This document shows positions 1-8,106 of a DNA stretch of 33,237 bases, piece after piece (positions within the stretch are counted from its first letter, which is position 1; every line of letters begins with the position of its first letter). This DNA comes from Nocardioides iriomotensis. Its GTDB lineage: Bacteria; Actinomycetota; Actinomycetes; Propionibacteriales; Nocardioidaceae. A model generated the notes under the pieces. The model did not search any database, was not told the DNA's origin, and saw only the letters and a program-made list of their open reading frames with translations. The stretch covers positions 1 through 33,237 of the forward strand of contig NZ_SDPU01000038.1 in the NCBI RefSeq assembly GCF_004168035.1. The letters run 5' to 3'. Made by a program: the position numbers and the translations under genes.

Positions 1-1168
1 CGAGACGCTCCTCGACACGGGCGAGCCCTCGCCGAGCGACCCGGACGGCGCGGCGGTGTTCGAGCGCCGCGATGGCTGGACCTTGGTGCAGAACCACGAG
101 ATCGGCGGCGACGAGACGTTCGGCGTTCCTGCTCTTCCCGGTCTCACCTTCGACCCCGGCGCCCGCGGTGGTACGACGACGATCGTGATGGACAAGAAGG
201 GCAACCGCCTCTCGGAGTACGTCAGCCTGGCCGGCACCCACAACAACTGCGCCGGCGGCAAGACCCCCTGGGGCACCTGGCTGTCCTGCGAAGAGACCGA
301 GCAGCGCAAGGGCGGCCAGTTCCTCGAGGACCACGGCTGGACCTTCGAGGTCGACGCCTTCGACCGGCCGGCCAACCAGGACCCGGTACCCCTGAAGTTC
401 CTCGGCCGCTACTCCCATGAAGCGGTCGCCGTCGACCCGAACGGCACGATCTACCTCACCGAGGACGCCAACGGCCCTCACGGCCTCTACTACCGGTGGA
501 CCCCGCCGTCCGGCTTCAAGCCCGGCAAGGGAGCGCTCCGAGAGCTGGCGCTCGCCGAGGGCGGAGACACCGCCGGCACCCTGCAGGCCATGCGCTGCAC
601 GAAGGGCGGACGGGCGATCGCCGACCTGTCCGAGGCGACCCAGGTGGGCACGACGTACAAGGTCACCTGGGTCGACGTGCCGGACCGGCTGGCAACGACG
701 ACCTCCGCGCGCAAGCAGTTCGCGACCGGCGAGGTGACCGGCAGCCGCAAGCTCGAGGGCGCCTACTGGGGGGACGGTGGCGCCTACTTCGTCGCCAGCT
801 TCGCCCGAGCCGGCGACGGCAGCAAGAACGAGCACGACGGGCAGGTGTGGTTCTACGACCCCGACTCCGAGACGGTCAAGCTCAAGAGCATCTTCGGGGT
901 GAACCCCGATCCCGACGCGGACACCGACTACGACGGTCCGGACAACATCTGCCTCGACCCCAACGGTGGCCTGATCCTCGCCGAGGACGGCGAGGGCATC
1001 CAGCACCTCGTCGGCATCACCACGGCAGGCAAGGCCTTTCCGCTGGCCCGCAACGACGTCAGCGGCAGCGAGTTCGCCGGCCCGACCTTCACCGAGAACG
1101 GCAAGGTTCTGTTCGCCTGCATCCAGGGCGACGGCTACACGTTCGCCATCACCGGACCTTGGGCGTGA
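1..1168 (+). CDS. PhoX/DUF839-family phosphatase, 3' part (5' end outside window)
   Basis: The frame is open from position 2, so the gene begins upstream of the window; the GTG at 56 is an internal Val codon, not a start. About 388 C-terminal residues are present. PhoX-type landmarks are visible: a DPDG...WTLVQNHE stretch, a GGTTT segment, the block HNNCAGGKTPWGTWLSCEE, then GRYSHEAVAVDP and YLTEDA. In characterised PhoX enzymes these regions supply acidic calcium ligands and an iron-coordinating Cys; the NNCAGG cysteine is the likely equivalent. These enzymes are Tat-exported phosphomonoesterases, but the export signal cannot be checked because the N-terminus is missing. The protein ends in a hydrophobic FAITGPWA strand, typical of a closed beta-propeller. 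DUF839 also contains proteins of unproven activity, so the substrate is uncertain. Confidence 0.85.
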   Translation, partial: ETLLDTGEPSPSDPDGAAVFERRDGWTLVQNHEIGGDETFGVPALPGLTFDPGARGGTTTIVMDKKGNRLSEYVSLAGTHNNCAGGKTPWGTWLSCEETEQRKGGQFLEDHGWTFEVDAFDRPANQDPVPLKFLGRYSHEAVAVDPNGTIYLTEDANGPHGLYYRWTPPSGFKPGKGALRELALAEGGDTAGTLQAMRCTKGGRAIADLSEATQVGTTYKVTWVDVPDRLATTTSARKQFATGEVTGSRKLEGAYWGDGGAYFVASFARAGDGSKNEHDGQVWFYDPDSETVKLKSIFGVNPDPDADTDYDGPDNICLDPNGGLILAEDGEGIQHLVGITTAGKAFPLARNDVSGSEFAGPTFTENGKVLFACIQGDGYTFAITGPWA

Positions 1169-1196
1169 CGGCCATGCCCTCCGGCGGTCGCCGCCA

Positions 1197-1226
1197 GGCG
1201 GCACACGGCACGGGCATCGTGCCGCC
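1197..1226 (+). terminator. Hairpin after the PhoX-like gene
   Basis: GGCGGCAC (1197-1204) pairs perfectly with GTGCCGCC (1219-1226). An alternative inner stem, CGGCAC/GTGCCG, uses the same right arm. It starts 28 nt after the stop codon. There is no T-tract, so this is only a candidate terminator. Confidence 0.35.
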
Positions 1227-1290
1227 ATTCGTGAACCAGCGCCTCTCGACGGTCCGCTGAGCCGGCTCGCGATCAGGGCCCGGACGCGCA

Positions 1291-1326
1291 GAACCCCAGG
1301 TCAACGGGGGATATGACCTGGGGTTC
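1291..1326. terminator. Perfect 13-bp hairpin between convergent phoX-like gene and tRNA-Arg
   Basis: GAACCCCAGGTCA (1291-1303) and TGACCTGGGGTTC (1314-1326) are exact reverse complements around a 10-nt loop. It lies just beyond the 3' end of tRNA-Arg (minus) and downstream of the PhoX-like gene (plus), so it can stop transcription from both sides. A U-tract is lacking on both strands, as is common in actinobacteria. Confidence 0.7.
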
Positions 1327-1332
1327 CGCTAG

Positions 1333-1405
1333 CGCGCCCGAAGGGATTCGAACCCCTAACCTTCTGATCCGTAGTCAGATGCTCTATCCGTTGAGCTACG
1401 GGCGC
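1333..1405 (-). tRNA. tRNA-Arg (anticodon ACG)
   Basis: Read on the minus strand, the acceptor stem is GCGCCCG/CGGGCGC. The anticodon stem TCTGA/TCAGA encloses the loop CTACGGA, giving anticodon ACG (read as ICG after deamination). The T-arm is AGGGG-TTCGAAT-CCCTT. It is 73 nt including discriminator G; CCA is not encoded, since CTA follows. Confidence 0.96.
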
Positions 1406-1504
1406 ATGCCTTGGTCGGACGTCGTCCGCCCGGAGGCCTCGGACACTTTAGCGTGCGGGTCCAGCGGCGGTGAAATCGGGACGACGTGACCCTCGCCTCT
1501 GCAA

Positions 1505-1520
1505 CAGGTTCCAGAACCTG
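1505..1520. promoter_or_regulatory. Dyad CAGGTTC-CA-GAACCTG, candidate operator upstream of the molybdenum hydroxylase operon
   Basis: A perfect 7-bp palindrome with a 2-nt centre lies 145 bp before the start of the large subunit gene, in the 259-bp gap between tRNA-Arg and that gene. Size and symmetry suit a dimeric repressor or MerR-type activator. No regulator gene lies next to it and no clear -35/-10 pair frames it, so the role is inferred. I see nothing else in the gap. Confidence 0.4.
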
Positions 1521-1664
1521 AGACGTGTCGCTGGTCACCCATCCGCGGCCGTGGGAGCGTTCGAACCGCCAATCGAGTGGGGTGACCCACCGATGCGGGT
1601 TCAGTCGTGGGAGGACATCGGCTGGGCTGCCTCGCAACGGACTCGGACGTTGAGAGGACAGCGC

Positions 1665-3992
1665 ATGAGTGAGACGGCAGCACGCGCAGCACGACCACGG
1701 ACGGAGGCGGACCCCGGGCGACGTAGGTTCCTCGGCTACCTCCTGGCGGCGCCCACGTTGGCGGCCGCCGCCGACCTCTCCCTCGGTACGGCGACCGCTC
1801 CGCCCGCGCTGGCGTTGCCGTCGGGGCCGCAGCCGGCCGAGGTCTACGACCTCAACGACATGCTCACGGACGCCACCCGCCCGACGGCGAACCTGATCAC
1901 CGTCGTCGTGCACGAGGACGGGACCGCGTCGTTCGAGCTGCCCCGGTCGGAGAACGGCCAGGGGATCATGACGTCGAGCGCGATGCTCGTCGCCGAGGAG
2001 CTCGACCTCCCGGTCAGCAAGGTGCGGGTCACCCTCGCCGACGCCCGGCCCGAGCTGCTGTTCAACCAGCTGACCGGCGGCTCCAACACGACGATCTCCA
2101 CGTTCACGCCGATCCGCGTGGCGGCTGCGATCGCCAAGCAGGAGCTGCTCGCGGCCGCCGCCATCGTGCTGTCCGCGGAGGTCGAGAGCCTCGAGGCCGA
2201 CGCCGGCGTCATCACCGCGCCCGGCGGCGCGAGCGTCGGCTACGGGCAGCTGGCGCGGCGCGCCGCCGCCACCTCGACCCGGCGCGTCGACGTGACGCTC
2301 ACCGACCGTGCCGACTTCAAGGTCATCGGCACGCCGCACAACCGCACCGACGCGCGCAAGGCGGTCACCGGCCGCAAGGAGTTCACCCTCGACCTGCAGG
2401 TCAAGGGCGCCCGGCCCACCATGGTCTGCCGCGCCCCCACGCTCAACGGCACACCGGTGCGGGTGCGCAACAAGAAGAAGGTGCTGGCGATGCCGGGCAT
2501 CACCCACGTCGCCAAGGTGTCGACCGGCGTCGCAGTGCGCGGCAAGACGTTCGGCCAGGTGATCAGGGCGGTGCGCGCCCTCGACGTCGAGTGGAAGGAC
2601 GGCCCGGTCGCGGGACAGTCGGACGCCGACGTGCTGGCCGAGCTCCGGGCGGCGGAGCTGCCGCTCGCCGTACCCGCGCTGCCGGCCGGCGCGAAGACGG
2701 TCGACGCCGACTTCACCTTCTGGTTCCGCAGCAACAGCGCCCTCGAGCCCAACTGCGCGATCGCCGACGTGCGGACCGACCGCGCCGAGATCTGGGCCGG
2801 GCTCAAGTCGCCGATCACCGCGCATGAGGAGATCGCGACCCGGCTCGGCATGACGCCCGACCAGGTCACGGTCCACGTCGTCCAGGGCGGCGGCTCCTTC
2901 GGGCGCAAGCTCTTCTTCGACGCCGCGCTCGAGGCCGCCGAGATCTCGCAGAAGATGCGGAAGCCGGTCAAGCTCATGTGGCACCGCACCGACGACTCCC
3001 GCGTCGGCCGCACCCACCCGATGGCGACCTCGCGGATCCGCGCGACGTACGCCGGCAGCGAGGTGCTGTCCTTCGAGCAGCGGCACACCAGCGTCGTCAC
3101 CGACAACAGCCACGGCCTCGGCGAGCTGATCACCGCGATGTCGGCCAAGCTCCCCGTCGGCGAGATCGGCTTCGCGCAGACGATCTTCGCGCTGACCCAG
3201 GAGGTGCCGTACCACTACGGCCTGGTCGACCAGCAGCTCGACGAGACCGACTCCCGCTTCAACACCGGCAGCATGCGCAACATCTACTCCCCCGACACCT
3301 GCACCGCCCGCGAGCTGGTCACCGACCAGCTGGCGGAGGCGATGGGGCAGGACGCGTTCGCGTTCCGGCGCGAGCACGCCAAGGACGACCGCGCCAGGGC
3401 GGTGCTGGCCACGGTCGCCGAGGTCGGCGGGTGGGGGCGTCGCATGCCGGCCGGTACGGCGCAGGGCATCGCGCTGCACAAGGAGTACAAGGGCCTCAAC
3501 GCCTGCCTCGTCGAGATCGATTGCCGACCCGCGACGGTCGACCGGCCGGTGCGGGACGGGGTCACCGGCCCGCGCGTGACCAAGGTGGTCATGGCCGTCG
3601 ACGTGGGCCTCGCGGTCAACCCCCGCGGCCTGGAGGCGCAGATGCAGGGCGGGATCATGGACGGCATCGCCCTGGCGCTGACGTCGAGCCTGCACCTGCG
3701 CGACGGCCACTTCCTCGAGGGCAGCTGGGACAACTACTTCTACACGCGCCAGTGGAACGTCCCGCCCGAGGTCGAGGTCGTCGTCATGCCGGACACGACG
3801 GGCGAGCCCGGCGGCGCCGGCGAGTTCGGGGTCGCGTCGACGTTCGCCGCCGTGGCCTGCGCCTACCGGCGCGCCACCGGCCGCACGCCCACGGAGTTCC
3901 CGATCAACCACCGGGACCCGCTCGCCTTCAAGCCGAAGCCCACCGTCCCGCCCATCCCGCAGTCCCCGACCAACGGCCTCCGGAGGTACTGA
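1665..3992 (+). CDS. Molybdopterin-binding large subunit, isoquinoline 1-oxidoreductase beta-subunit type
   Basis: This is the large catalytic subunit of a two-subunit xanthine-oxidase-family hydroxylase (IorB type) of 775 aa, the usual length. The ATG at 1665 is chosen over in-frame upstream codons because GAGAGGA precedes it by 8 nt and a twin-arginine signal follows at once (GRRRFLGYLLAAPTL, residues about 19-33, then an Ala-rich stretch). The folded complex is therefore probably exported by Tat. Family motifs: NGQGIMTSSAMLVAEEL, QLTGGSNT, GGGSFGRKLFFDAALEA, and GGAGEFG near the C-terminus with the expected catalytic Glu at about 720. There is no FAD subunit gene beside it, consistent with Ior-type enzymes that pass electrons to an external acceptor rather than NAD. 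It is followed after 3 bp by the 2Fe-2S subunit. The substrate cannot be read from sequence: N-heterocycle or aldehyde are the family options. Confidence 0.9.
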   Translation: MSETAARAARPRTEADPGRRRFLGYLLAAPTLAAAADLSLGTATAPPALALPSGPQPAEVYDLNDMLTDATRPTANLITVVVHEDGTASFELPRSENGQGIMTSSAMLVAEELDLPVSKVRVTLADARPELLFNQLTGGSNTTISTFTPIRVAAAIAKQELLAAAAIVLSAEVESLEADAGVITAPGGASVGYGQLARRAAATSTRRVDVTLTDRADFKVIGTPHNRTDARKAVTGRKEFTLDLQVKGARPTMVCRAPTLNGTPVRVRNKKKVLAMPGITHVAKVSTGVAVRGKTFGQVIRAVRALDVEWKDGPVAGQSDADVLAELRAAELPLAVPALPAGAKTVDADFTFWFRSNSALEPNCAIADVRTDRAEIWAGLKSPITAHEEIATRLGMTPDQVTVHVVQGGGSFGRKLFFDAALEAAEISQKMRKPVKLMWHRTDDSRVGRTHPMATSRIRATYAGSEVLSFEQRHTSVVTDNSHGLGELITAMSAKLPVGEIGFAQTIFALTQEVPYHYGLVDQQLDETDSRFNTGSMRNIYSPDTCTARELVTDQLAEAMGQDAFAFRREHAKDDRARAVLATVAEVGGWGRRMPAGTAQGIALHKEYKGLNACLVEIDCRPATVDRPVRDGVTGPRVTKVVMAVDVGLAVNPRGLEAQMQGGIMDGIALALTSSLHLRDGHFLEGSWDNYFYTRQWNVPPEVEVVVMPDTTGEPGGAGEFGVASTFAAVACAYRRATGRTPTEFPINHRDPLAFKPKPTVPPIPQSPTNGLRRY

Positions 3993-3995
3993 CCC

Positions 3996-4475
3996 ATGCC
4001 GAAGCACTCCTTCCTCCTCAACGGCGAGCGCGTCACCGTCGACGTCGACGACGACGTCCGCCTGCTCTGGGTGCTGCGTGACGTGCTCGGCGTGACCGGC
4101 CCGAAGTACGGCTGCGGCATCAACGTCTGCAAGGCGTGCACCAGCCACGTCAACGGCCGCGCGTTCAACCCGTGCTCGGTGAAGGTCTCCGCCCTCGACC
4201 GCGACGACGAGATCACCACCATCGAGGGCCTGCCCGGCACCGCGCCCGGTCCCGGGCTGCACCCGATGCAGGAGGCCTGGATCGACCGCGACGTCGCCCA
4301 GTGCGGCTACTGCCAGCCCGGCCAGGTCATGGCCGCGGTCGCGCTCGTCCGGCAGGTACGGCGCGAGGGCCGGTCGATCACCGACGCGGACCTCGACGGC
4401 ATCCGCAACATCTGCCGGTGCGGCACCTACGCCCGGATCCGGGAGGCCGTGCGGCAGGGCGAGGCAGCGATGTGA
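3996..4475 (+). CDS. 2Fe-2S subunit of IorAB-type molybdenum hydroxylase
   Basis: Small electron-transfer subunit, 159 aa, full length. The N-terminal plant-type [2Fe-2S] site has Cys 40, 45, 48 and 60 (YGCGINVCKAC...PC). The C-terminal helical cluster domain has Cys 103 and 106 (CGYCQPGQ) and Cys 140 and 142 (NICRCGTY). It lacks its own signal peptide and is presumably carried across the membrane with the Tat-targeted large subunit encoded just upstream. The start ATG is 3 bp after the upstream stop, and its ribosome site (GGAGG) lies inside the end of that gene, so the two are translationally linked. The order large-then-small is the reverse of the iorA-iorB order I know from Brevundimonas. 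Confidence 0.93.
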   Translation: MPKHSFLLNGERVTVDVDDDVRLLWVLRDVLGVTGPKYGCGINVCKACTSHVNGRAFNPCSVKVSALDRDDEITTIEGLPGTAPGPGLHPMQEAWIDRDVAQCGYCQPGQVMAAVALVRQVRREGRSITDADLDGIRNICRCGTYARIREAVRQGEAAM

Positions 4476-4826
4476 AGTTGCGTGGGAACGGGTTCCCGCC
4501 GGGGACGGCACGACGCGCTGACCAGCGGAAATGCGACGGATTTCCCACACGTTCCCACCGGCTCTCGCACGTTCGAAGAGAGTCCCACGCAAGTGCGTTA
4601 ACCCCGGTCACACCTTGGATCGGTCCAATAGCCGGGCGCTCGACCTTGTGCGTACATTCACCAGCACCTCGCCGGACCGCTCCAGTCACCGGGCGGCGGG
4701 CGGCACGAAGCAGCTGCAAGGGCGCGGCGACACACGACAATCCCCGACCACACCACCGGCCCCATACCGGGACCCGGTGGCCGTCCCCTTCCCAGGGACG
4801 AGAAGCGCGAGAGGACCCGGTTGGCC
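4476..4826. promoter_or_regulatory. 351-bp non-coding stretch before pckG with repeated TTCCCAC/GTGGGAA boxes
   Basis: No convincing gene lies here. Four related boxes are visible: GTGGGAACG at 4482-4490, TTCCCAC at 4542-4548, TTCCCAC at 4552-4558 (exactly 10 bp later) and TCCCAC at 4583-4588. On the minus strand the middle pair reads TGGGA-N5-TGGGA. TTGCGTGGGA (4478-4487) and TCCCACGCAA (4583-4592) form a perfect 10-bp inverted repeat. GGGAAC-GG-GTTCCC (4484-4497) could fold as a short hairpin just after the upstream stop codon. TTGGA-TCGG-TCCAA (4615-4628) is a further small dyad. A confident -35/-10 pair for pckG could not be placed. Confidence 0.45.
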
Positions 4827-6704
4827 ATGACGACCGACACGAGCACCAGCCCCACCACCGAGGGGACCATCCCGAGCCAGTCCGGCGCCGCGGCCGCCGC
4901 CCCCACCTCCCACCCCGGGATCCTGTCCTGGGTGCAGGAGGTCGCGGAGCTCACGCAGCCGGACCGCATCCACTGGTGCACCGGGGACGACGCCGAGTGG
5001 ACGGAGCTGACCGAGGCGCTCGTCGCGAGCGGCACGTTCACCCGTCTGAACGAGGAGAAGAAGCCGAACAGCTTCCTCGCCCAGTCCGACCCCACCGACG
5101 TGGCGCGCGTCGAGGACCGCACCTTCATCTGCTCGGTGGACGAGAAGGACGCCGGCCCCACCAACAACTGGATGGCGCCGGACGAGATGAAGGCGGTCAT
5201 GACCGACCTCTACCGGGGGTGCATGAAGGGCCGGACGATGTACGTCGTCCCCTTCGTCATGGGCCACCTCGAGGCCGACCAGCCGATGTTCGGCGTCGAG
5301 ATCACCGACTCGGCCTACGTCGTGGTCTCCATGAAGGTGATGGCCCGCATGGGCAGCCACGTGCTGCGCCGCATGGAGGAGCTCGACGCCGCCGGCGACG
5401 ACGTGCACTGGGTCCCGGCACTCCACTCCGTCGGCAAGCCGCTGGCCGAGGGCGAGCAGGACGTCGCCTGGCCGTGCAACGACACCAAGTACATCGTGCA
5501 GTTCCCCGAGGAGCGCGCGATCTGGTCCTACGGCTCCGGCTACGGCGGCAACGCGCTGCTCGGCAAGAAGTGCTACGCGCTGCGCATCGCCTCTGTGATG
5601 GCCCGCGACGAGGGCTGGCTCGCCGAGCACATGCTGATCCTCAAGCTGACCAGCCCCGAGGGCGTCGTGAAGTACGTCGCCGCGGCCTTCCCGAGCGCCT
5701 GCGGCAAGACCAACCTCGCCATGCTCGAGCCGACGATCCCGGGCTGGAAGGTCGAGACCCTCGGCGACGACATCGCCTGGATGAAGATCGGTGACGACGG
5801 CCGCCTGTACGCCGTCAACCCGGAGTTCGGCTTCTTCGGCGTCGCGCCGGGCACCAACGAGCTGACCAACCCCAACGCGATGCGCACCATCGACCTGGGC
5901 AACTCGGTGTTCACCAACGTCGCGCTGACCGACGACGGCGACATCTGGTGGGAGGGCATGGAGAACACCCCGGCCCACGCCCGCTCGTGGAAGGGCCAGG
6001 ACTGGACGCCCGACAGCGAGGAGCTGTCCAGCCACCCGAACAGCCGCTACTGCACGCCGATCAAGCAGTGCCCGATCCTCGCCCCGGAGTACGACGACCC
6101 GCAGGGCGTGCCGATCGACGCGATCCTCTTCGGCGGCCGCCGCAAGACGACGATCCCGCTCGTCGCCGAGGCCCGCGACTGGACGCACGGCACGTTCATG
6201 GGCGCGACGCTCTCCTCGGAGACCACCGCGGCCGCGACCGGCGCCGTCGGCGTCGTGCGTCGTGACCCGATGGCGATGCTGCCGTTCATCGGCTACAACG
6301 CCGGCGACTACTTCAACCACTGGATCACGGTCGGCAAGGACAACGACGCCGCGAAGCTGCCGCGCATCTTCTACGTGAACTGGTTCCGCCGCGACGAGGA
6401 CGGCGGCTTCCTGTGGCCGGGCTTCGGCGAGAACAGCCGCGTCCTCAAGTGGATCGTCGAGCGCATCGACGGCCAGGCCGAGGCGGCCGAGACCCCGATC
6501 GGCCACGTGCCGACGCCGGAGTCGCTCGACGTCGAGGGCCTCGACATGACGCCGGAGGCGCTCGCCGCGGCGCTCGAGGTCGACGTCGAGGAGTGGAAGG
6601 CCGAGATCCCGCAGATCGTCGAGTGGTTCGAGAAGTTCGGCGACACGCTGCCGGCCGTGCTCTGGACCGAGCTCGACGGCCTCAAGGCGCGCCTGGGTGC
6701 CTGA
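4827..6704 (+). CDS. pckG: Phosphoenolpyruvate carboxykinase (GTP)
   Basis: Converts oxaloacetate and GTP to phosphoenolpyruvate, CO2 and GDP: the first step of gluconeogenesis, reversible in anaplerosis. Cytosolic. About 625 aa, as expected for the GTP class. The nucleotide-binding P-loop is FPSACGKTN, with the hyper-reactive Cys typical of GTP enzymes at residue 292 and Lys-Thr at 294-295. It is followed by [10 protein letters not shown] and [14 protein letters not shown] (metal and kinase-2 region). [10 protein letters not shown] and [14 protein letters not shown] are further family signatures. The ATG at 4827 is preferred; a TTG six bases earlier sits closer (5 nt) to the AGAGGA ribosome site at 4810-4815 and cannot be excluded. 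The gene stands alone, preceded by a box-rich regulatory region and followed directly by a regulator gene whose promoter starts inside its stop codon. Confidence 0.98.
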   Translation: MTTDTSTSPTTEGTIPSQSGAAAAAPTSHPGILSWVQEVAELTQPDRIHWCTGDDAEWTELTEALVASGTFTRLNEEKKPNSFLAQSDPTDVARVEDRTFICSVDEKDAGPTNNWMAPDEMKAVMTDLYRGCMKGRTMYVVPFVMGHLEADQPMFGVEITDSAYVVVSMKVMARMGSHVLRRMEELDAAGDDVHWVPALHSVGKPLAEGEQDVAWPCNDTKYIVQFPEERAIWSYGSGYGGNALLGKKCYALRIASVMARDEGWLAEHMLILKLTSPEGVVKYVAAAFPSACGKTNLAMLEPTIPGWKVETLGDDIAWMKIGDDGRLYAVNPEFGFFGVAPGTNELTNPNAMRTIDLGNSVFTNVALTDDGDIWWEGMENTPAHARSWKGQDWTPDSEELSSHPNSRYCTPIKQCPILAPEYDDPQGVPIDAILFGGRRKTTIPLVAEARDWTHGTFMGATLSSETTAAATGAVGVVRRDPMAMLPFIGYNAGDYFNHWITVGKDNDAAKLPRIFYVNWFRRDEDGGFLWPGFGENSRVLKWIVERIDGQAEAAETPIGHVPTPESLDVEGLDMTPEALAAALEVDVEEWKAEIPQIVEWFEKFGDTLPAVLWTELDGLKARLGA

Positions 6705-6749
6705 CATGAGTCTCTGCTCACCGGGCATACTTGCCCGGTGAGCAGAGAC
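6701..6749 (+). promoter_or_regulatory. Leaderless promoter overlaid by a perfect 18-bp inverted repeat (pckG-regulator junction)
   Basis: Arms 6710-6727 and 6732-6749 are exact reverse complements around the 4-nt loop TACT. A -35-like CTGACA (6701-6706, overlapping the pckG stop) and a -10-like CATACT (6726-6731, the loop itself) are separated by 19 nt; 6 nt later comes the GTG start at 6738, inside the right arm. The same DNA can act as a pckG terminator in RNA and as an operator or promoter in DNA. That the -10 sits in the loop is seen directly; function is inferred. Confidence 0.6.
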
Positions 6750-7817
6750 AACGGCGCGTCCCGTGGCTCCTGGGGACCCGAGGACCGCCGCCTGCTCGAG
6801 ACCGGCGCCGCTCGCATCTACTCCAACGCCGTCCAGCACGGCTCGCTCCCCGCGGACGACCCGCGGCTGCGCGACGACAAGCTGCGACCCGCGCTCGACC
6901 TGCTCCTCGACATCGGCCTGCTGCGCCACGACGAGTCGAGCGACCGCTACGTCCCGACCGACCCCGCCGCGGTCCAGTCGCAGATCGTCGTACCCCTCGG
7001 CCAGCAGGGCGCCGACCTTCTCGCCGAGTCCGCGCGCTGGGCCGACACCTTCAGCGACCTCGGCCAGGTGTTCCGCACCTCGCCACGCGCGACGGTCAAC
7101 CCGATCACCGAGATCCACGGGCTCGAGAACATCAACAACTTCATCGCGGCCGCCGTCAGCGACTGCCGGCAGGACCTGCTCACCGCGCAGCCGCACGGCC
7201 GCCGCCCGGCCGACATCCTCGCCAAGGTCGAGGACCGCGACGTCAAGGCGCTCGAGCGAGGCGTGCGGATGCGCACGCTGTACCAGCACTCGGCGCGGCA
7301 CAGCCCCGCGACGCGCGAGTACGTCGCCGACATCACCGCCCACGGCGCCGAGGTGCGCACGCTCGACGAGTTCTTCCGCCGGCTGCTGGTCATGGACCGG
7401 CAGGTCGCCGTGGTCCCGGCCTCCGACAACCACCACGTCGCGATCGCGATCCACGAGAAGTCGCTGATCGCCTACCTCGTCGACATCTTCGAGCGGGCCT
7501 GGGAGCGCGCGCAGCCGTTCAACGTCAGCGGCACCCAGGCCGAGCGGCACATCGCCGAGGACGTCCGGGCGATGACGATCCGGCTGCTCGTGGAGGGGCA
7601 CAGCGACCCCGCCAGCGCCAAGCGGCTCGGCGTCAGCACCCGCACCTACGCCGGCTACATCGCGGCGCTGAAGGACGAGTACGACGTGCAGACCCGGTTC
7701 CAGCTCGGCTACGCCATGGGCCGTGACACGAGCCAGCGCTCGGCGCCGTCGACGGACACCCCCGGCGCGGACCTGGGCGCGCTCGCCGAGTTCGACGGGC
7801 ACGACGGCGAGCGCTGA
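6738..7817 (+). CDS. LuxR-type helix-turn-helix regulator with N-terminal TrmB-like region
   Basis: 359 aa. The C-terminal region (about 275-335) reads as a LuxR/NarL DNA-binding domain: RAMTIRLLVEGHSDPASAKRLGVSTRTYAGYIAAL. The N-terminus (about 15-75) looks like a degenerate winged helix (RRLLETGAARIYSNAV ... LDLLLDIGLLRHD). The middle resembles the sensor region of the many actinobacterial orphan regulators of about 330-360 aa with this layout. No receiver domain or phospho-Asp motif is present. The GTG at 6738 fits a leaderless start, 6 nt after a -10-like CATACT, with no ribosome site. The start codon lies within an 18-bp inverted repeat, suggesting autoregulation. Whether it controls pckG is not shown by the sequence. 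Confidence 0.8.
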   Translation: MSRDNGASRGSWGPEDRRLLETGAARIYSNAVQHGSLPADDPRLRDDKLRPALDLLLDIGLLRHDESSDRYVPTDPAAVQSQIVVPLGQQGADLLAESARWADTFSDLGQVFRTSPRATVNPITEIHGLENINNFIAAAVSDCRQDLLTAQPHGRRPADILAKVEDRDVKALERGVRMRTLYQHSARHSPATREYVADITAHGAEVRTLDEFFRRLLVMDRQVAVVPASDNHHVAIAIHEKSLIAYLVDIFERAWERAQPFNVSGTQAERHIAEDVRAMTIRLLVEGHSDPASAKRLGVSTRTYAGYIAALKDEYDVQTRFQLGYAMGRDTSQRSAPSTDTPGADLGALAEFDGHDGER

Positions 7818-7847
7818 CCGCGCTCCGGCCGTGGCCCGCGCCCGCGA

Positions 7848-7883
7848 GGTGCCGGACGGACCCGAGAACCGTCCGGGGGCACC
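7848..7883. terminator. Bulged 12-bp hairpin after the regulator gene
   Basis: GGTGCCGGACGG (7848-7859) pairs with CCGTCC (7869-7874) plus GGCACC (7878-7883), with a 3-nt GGG bulge in the right arm. It begins 31 nt after the regulator's stop codon. Confidence 0.5.
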
Positions 7884-7906
7884 CCGCGGGCATGGGGCGG
7901 ACATGC

Positions 7907-7944
7907 TGCGAGGGCAGTCACCCTGACGTGAAACTGCCCTCGCA
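7907..7944. terminator. Perfect 12-bp hairpin between convergent genes
   Basis: TGCGAGGGCAGT (7907-7918) and ACTGCCCTCGCA (7933-7944) are exact reverse complements with a 14-nt loop. It lies between the regulator gene (plus) and the small secreted protein gene (minus) and could end both transcripts. In the rest of the 289-bp gap, from 7945 to 8106, I see only a short direct repeat of CCGGGGGGATG. Confidence 0.6.
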
Positions 7945-8106
7945 CGAGGTCTGAAGTACGGGCCGGGGGGATGGCACTGTGGAATCGAACTGCCGGGGGG
8001 ATGACTCGTTCGTCCTCGTCTTCAGGCCTGGTCTGGCGATCGATTCCGGGGGAGGTGGGACCGGTCGCATTTGTGGGTGTGCTCCCGCGCTAACCGCGGG
8101 GTCGGA

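Noticed and set aside
1356-4592. 1078-residue minus-strand open frame antisense to the molybdenum hydroxylase genes
   Set aside because: An effect of high-GC codon bias. The sequence is Arg/Ala/Gly/Val-rich and has no domain; the plus strand has full motif sets.
4615-4628. TTGGA-TCGG-TCCAA as a specific operator for pckG
   Set aside because: A 5-bp dyad is expected by chance in a region this size. Described within the regulatory region but not claimed as a site.
4686-7904. 1072-residue minus-strand open frame antisense to pckG and the regulator
   Set aside because: Same GC-bias artefact. The plus-strand proteins are unmistakable.
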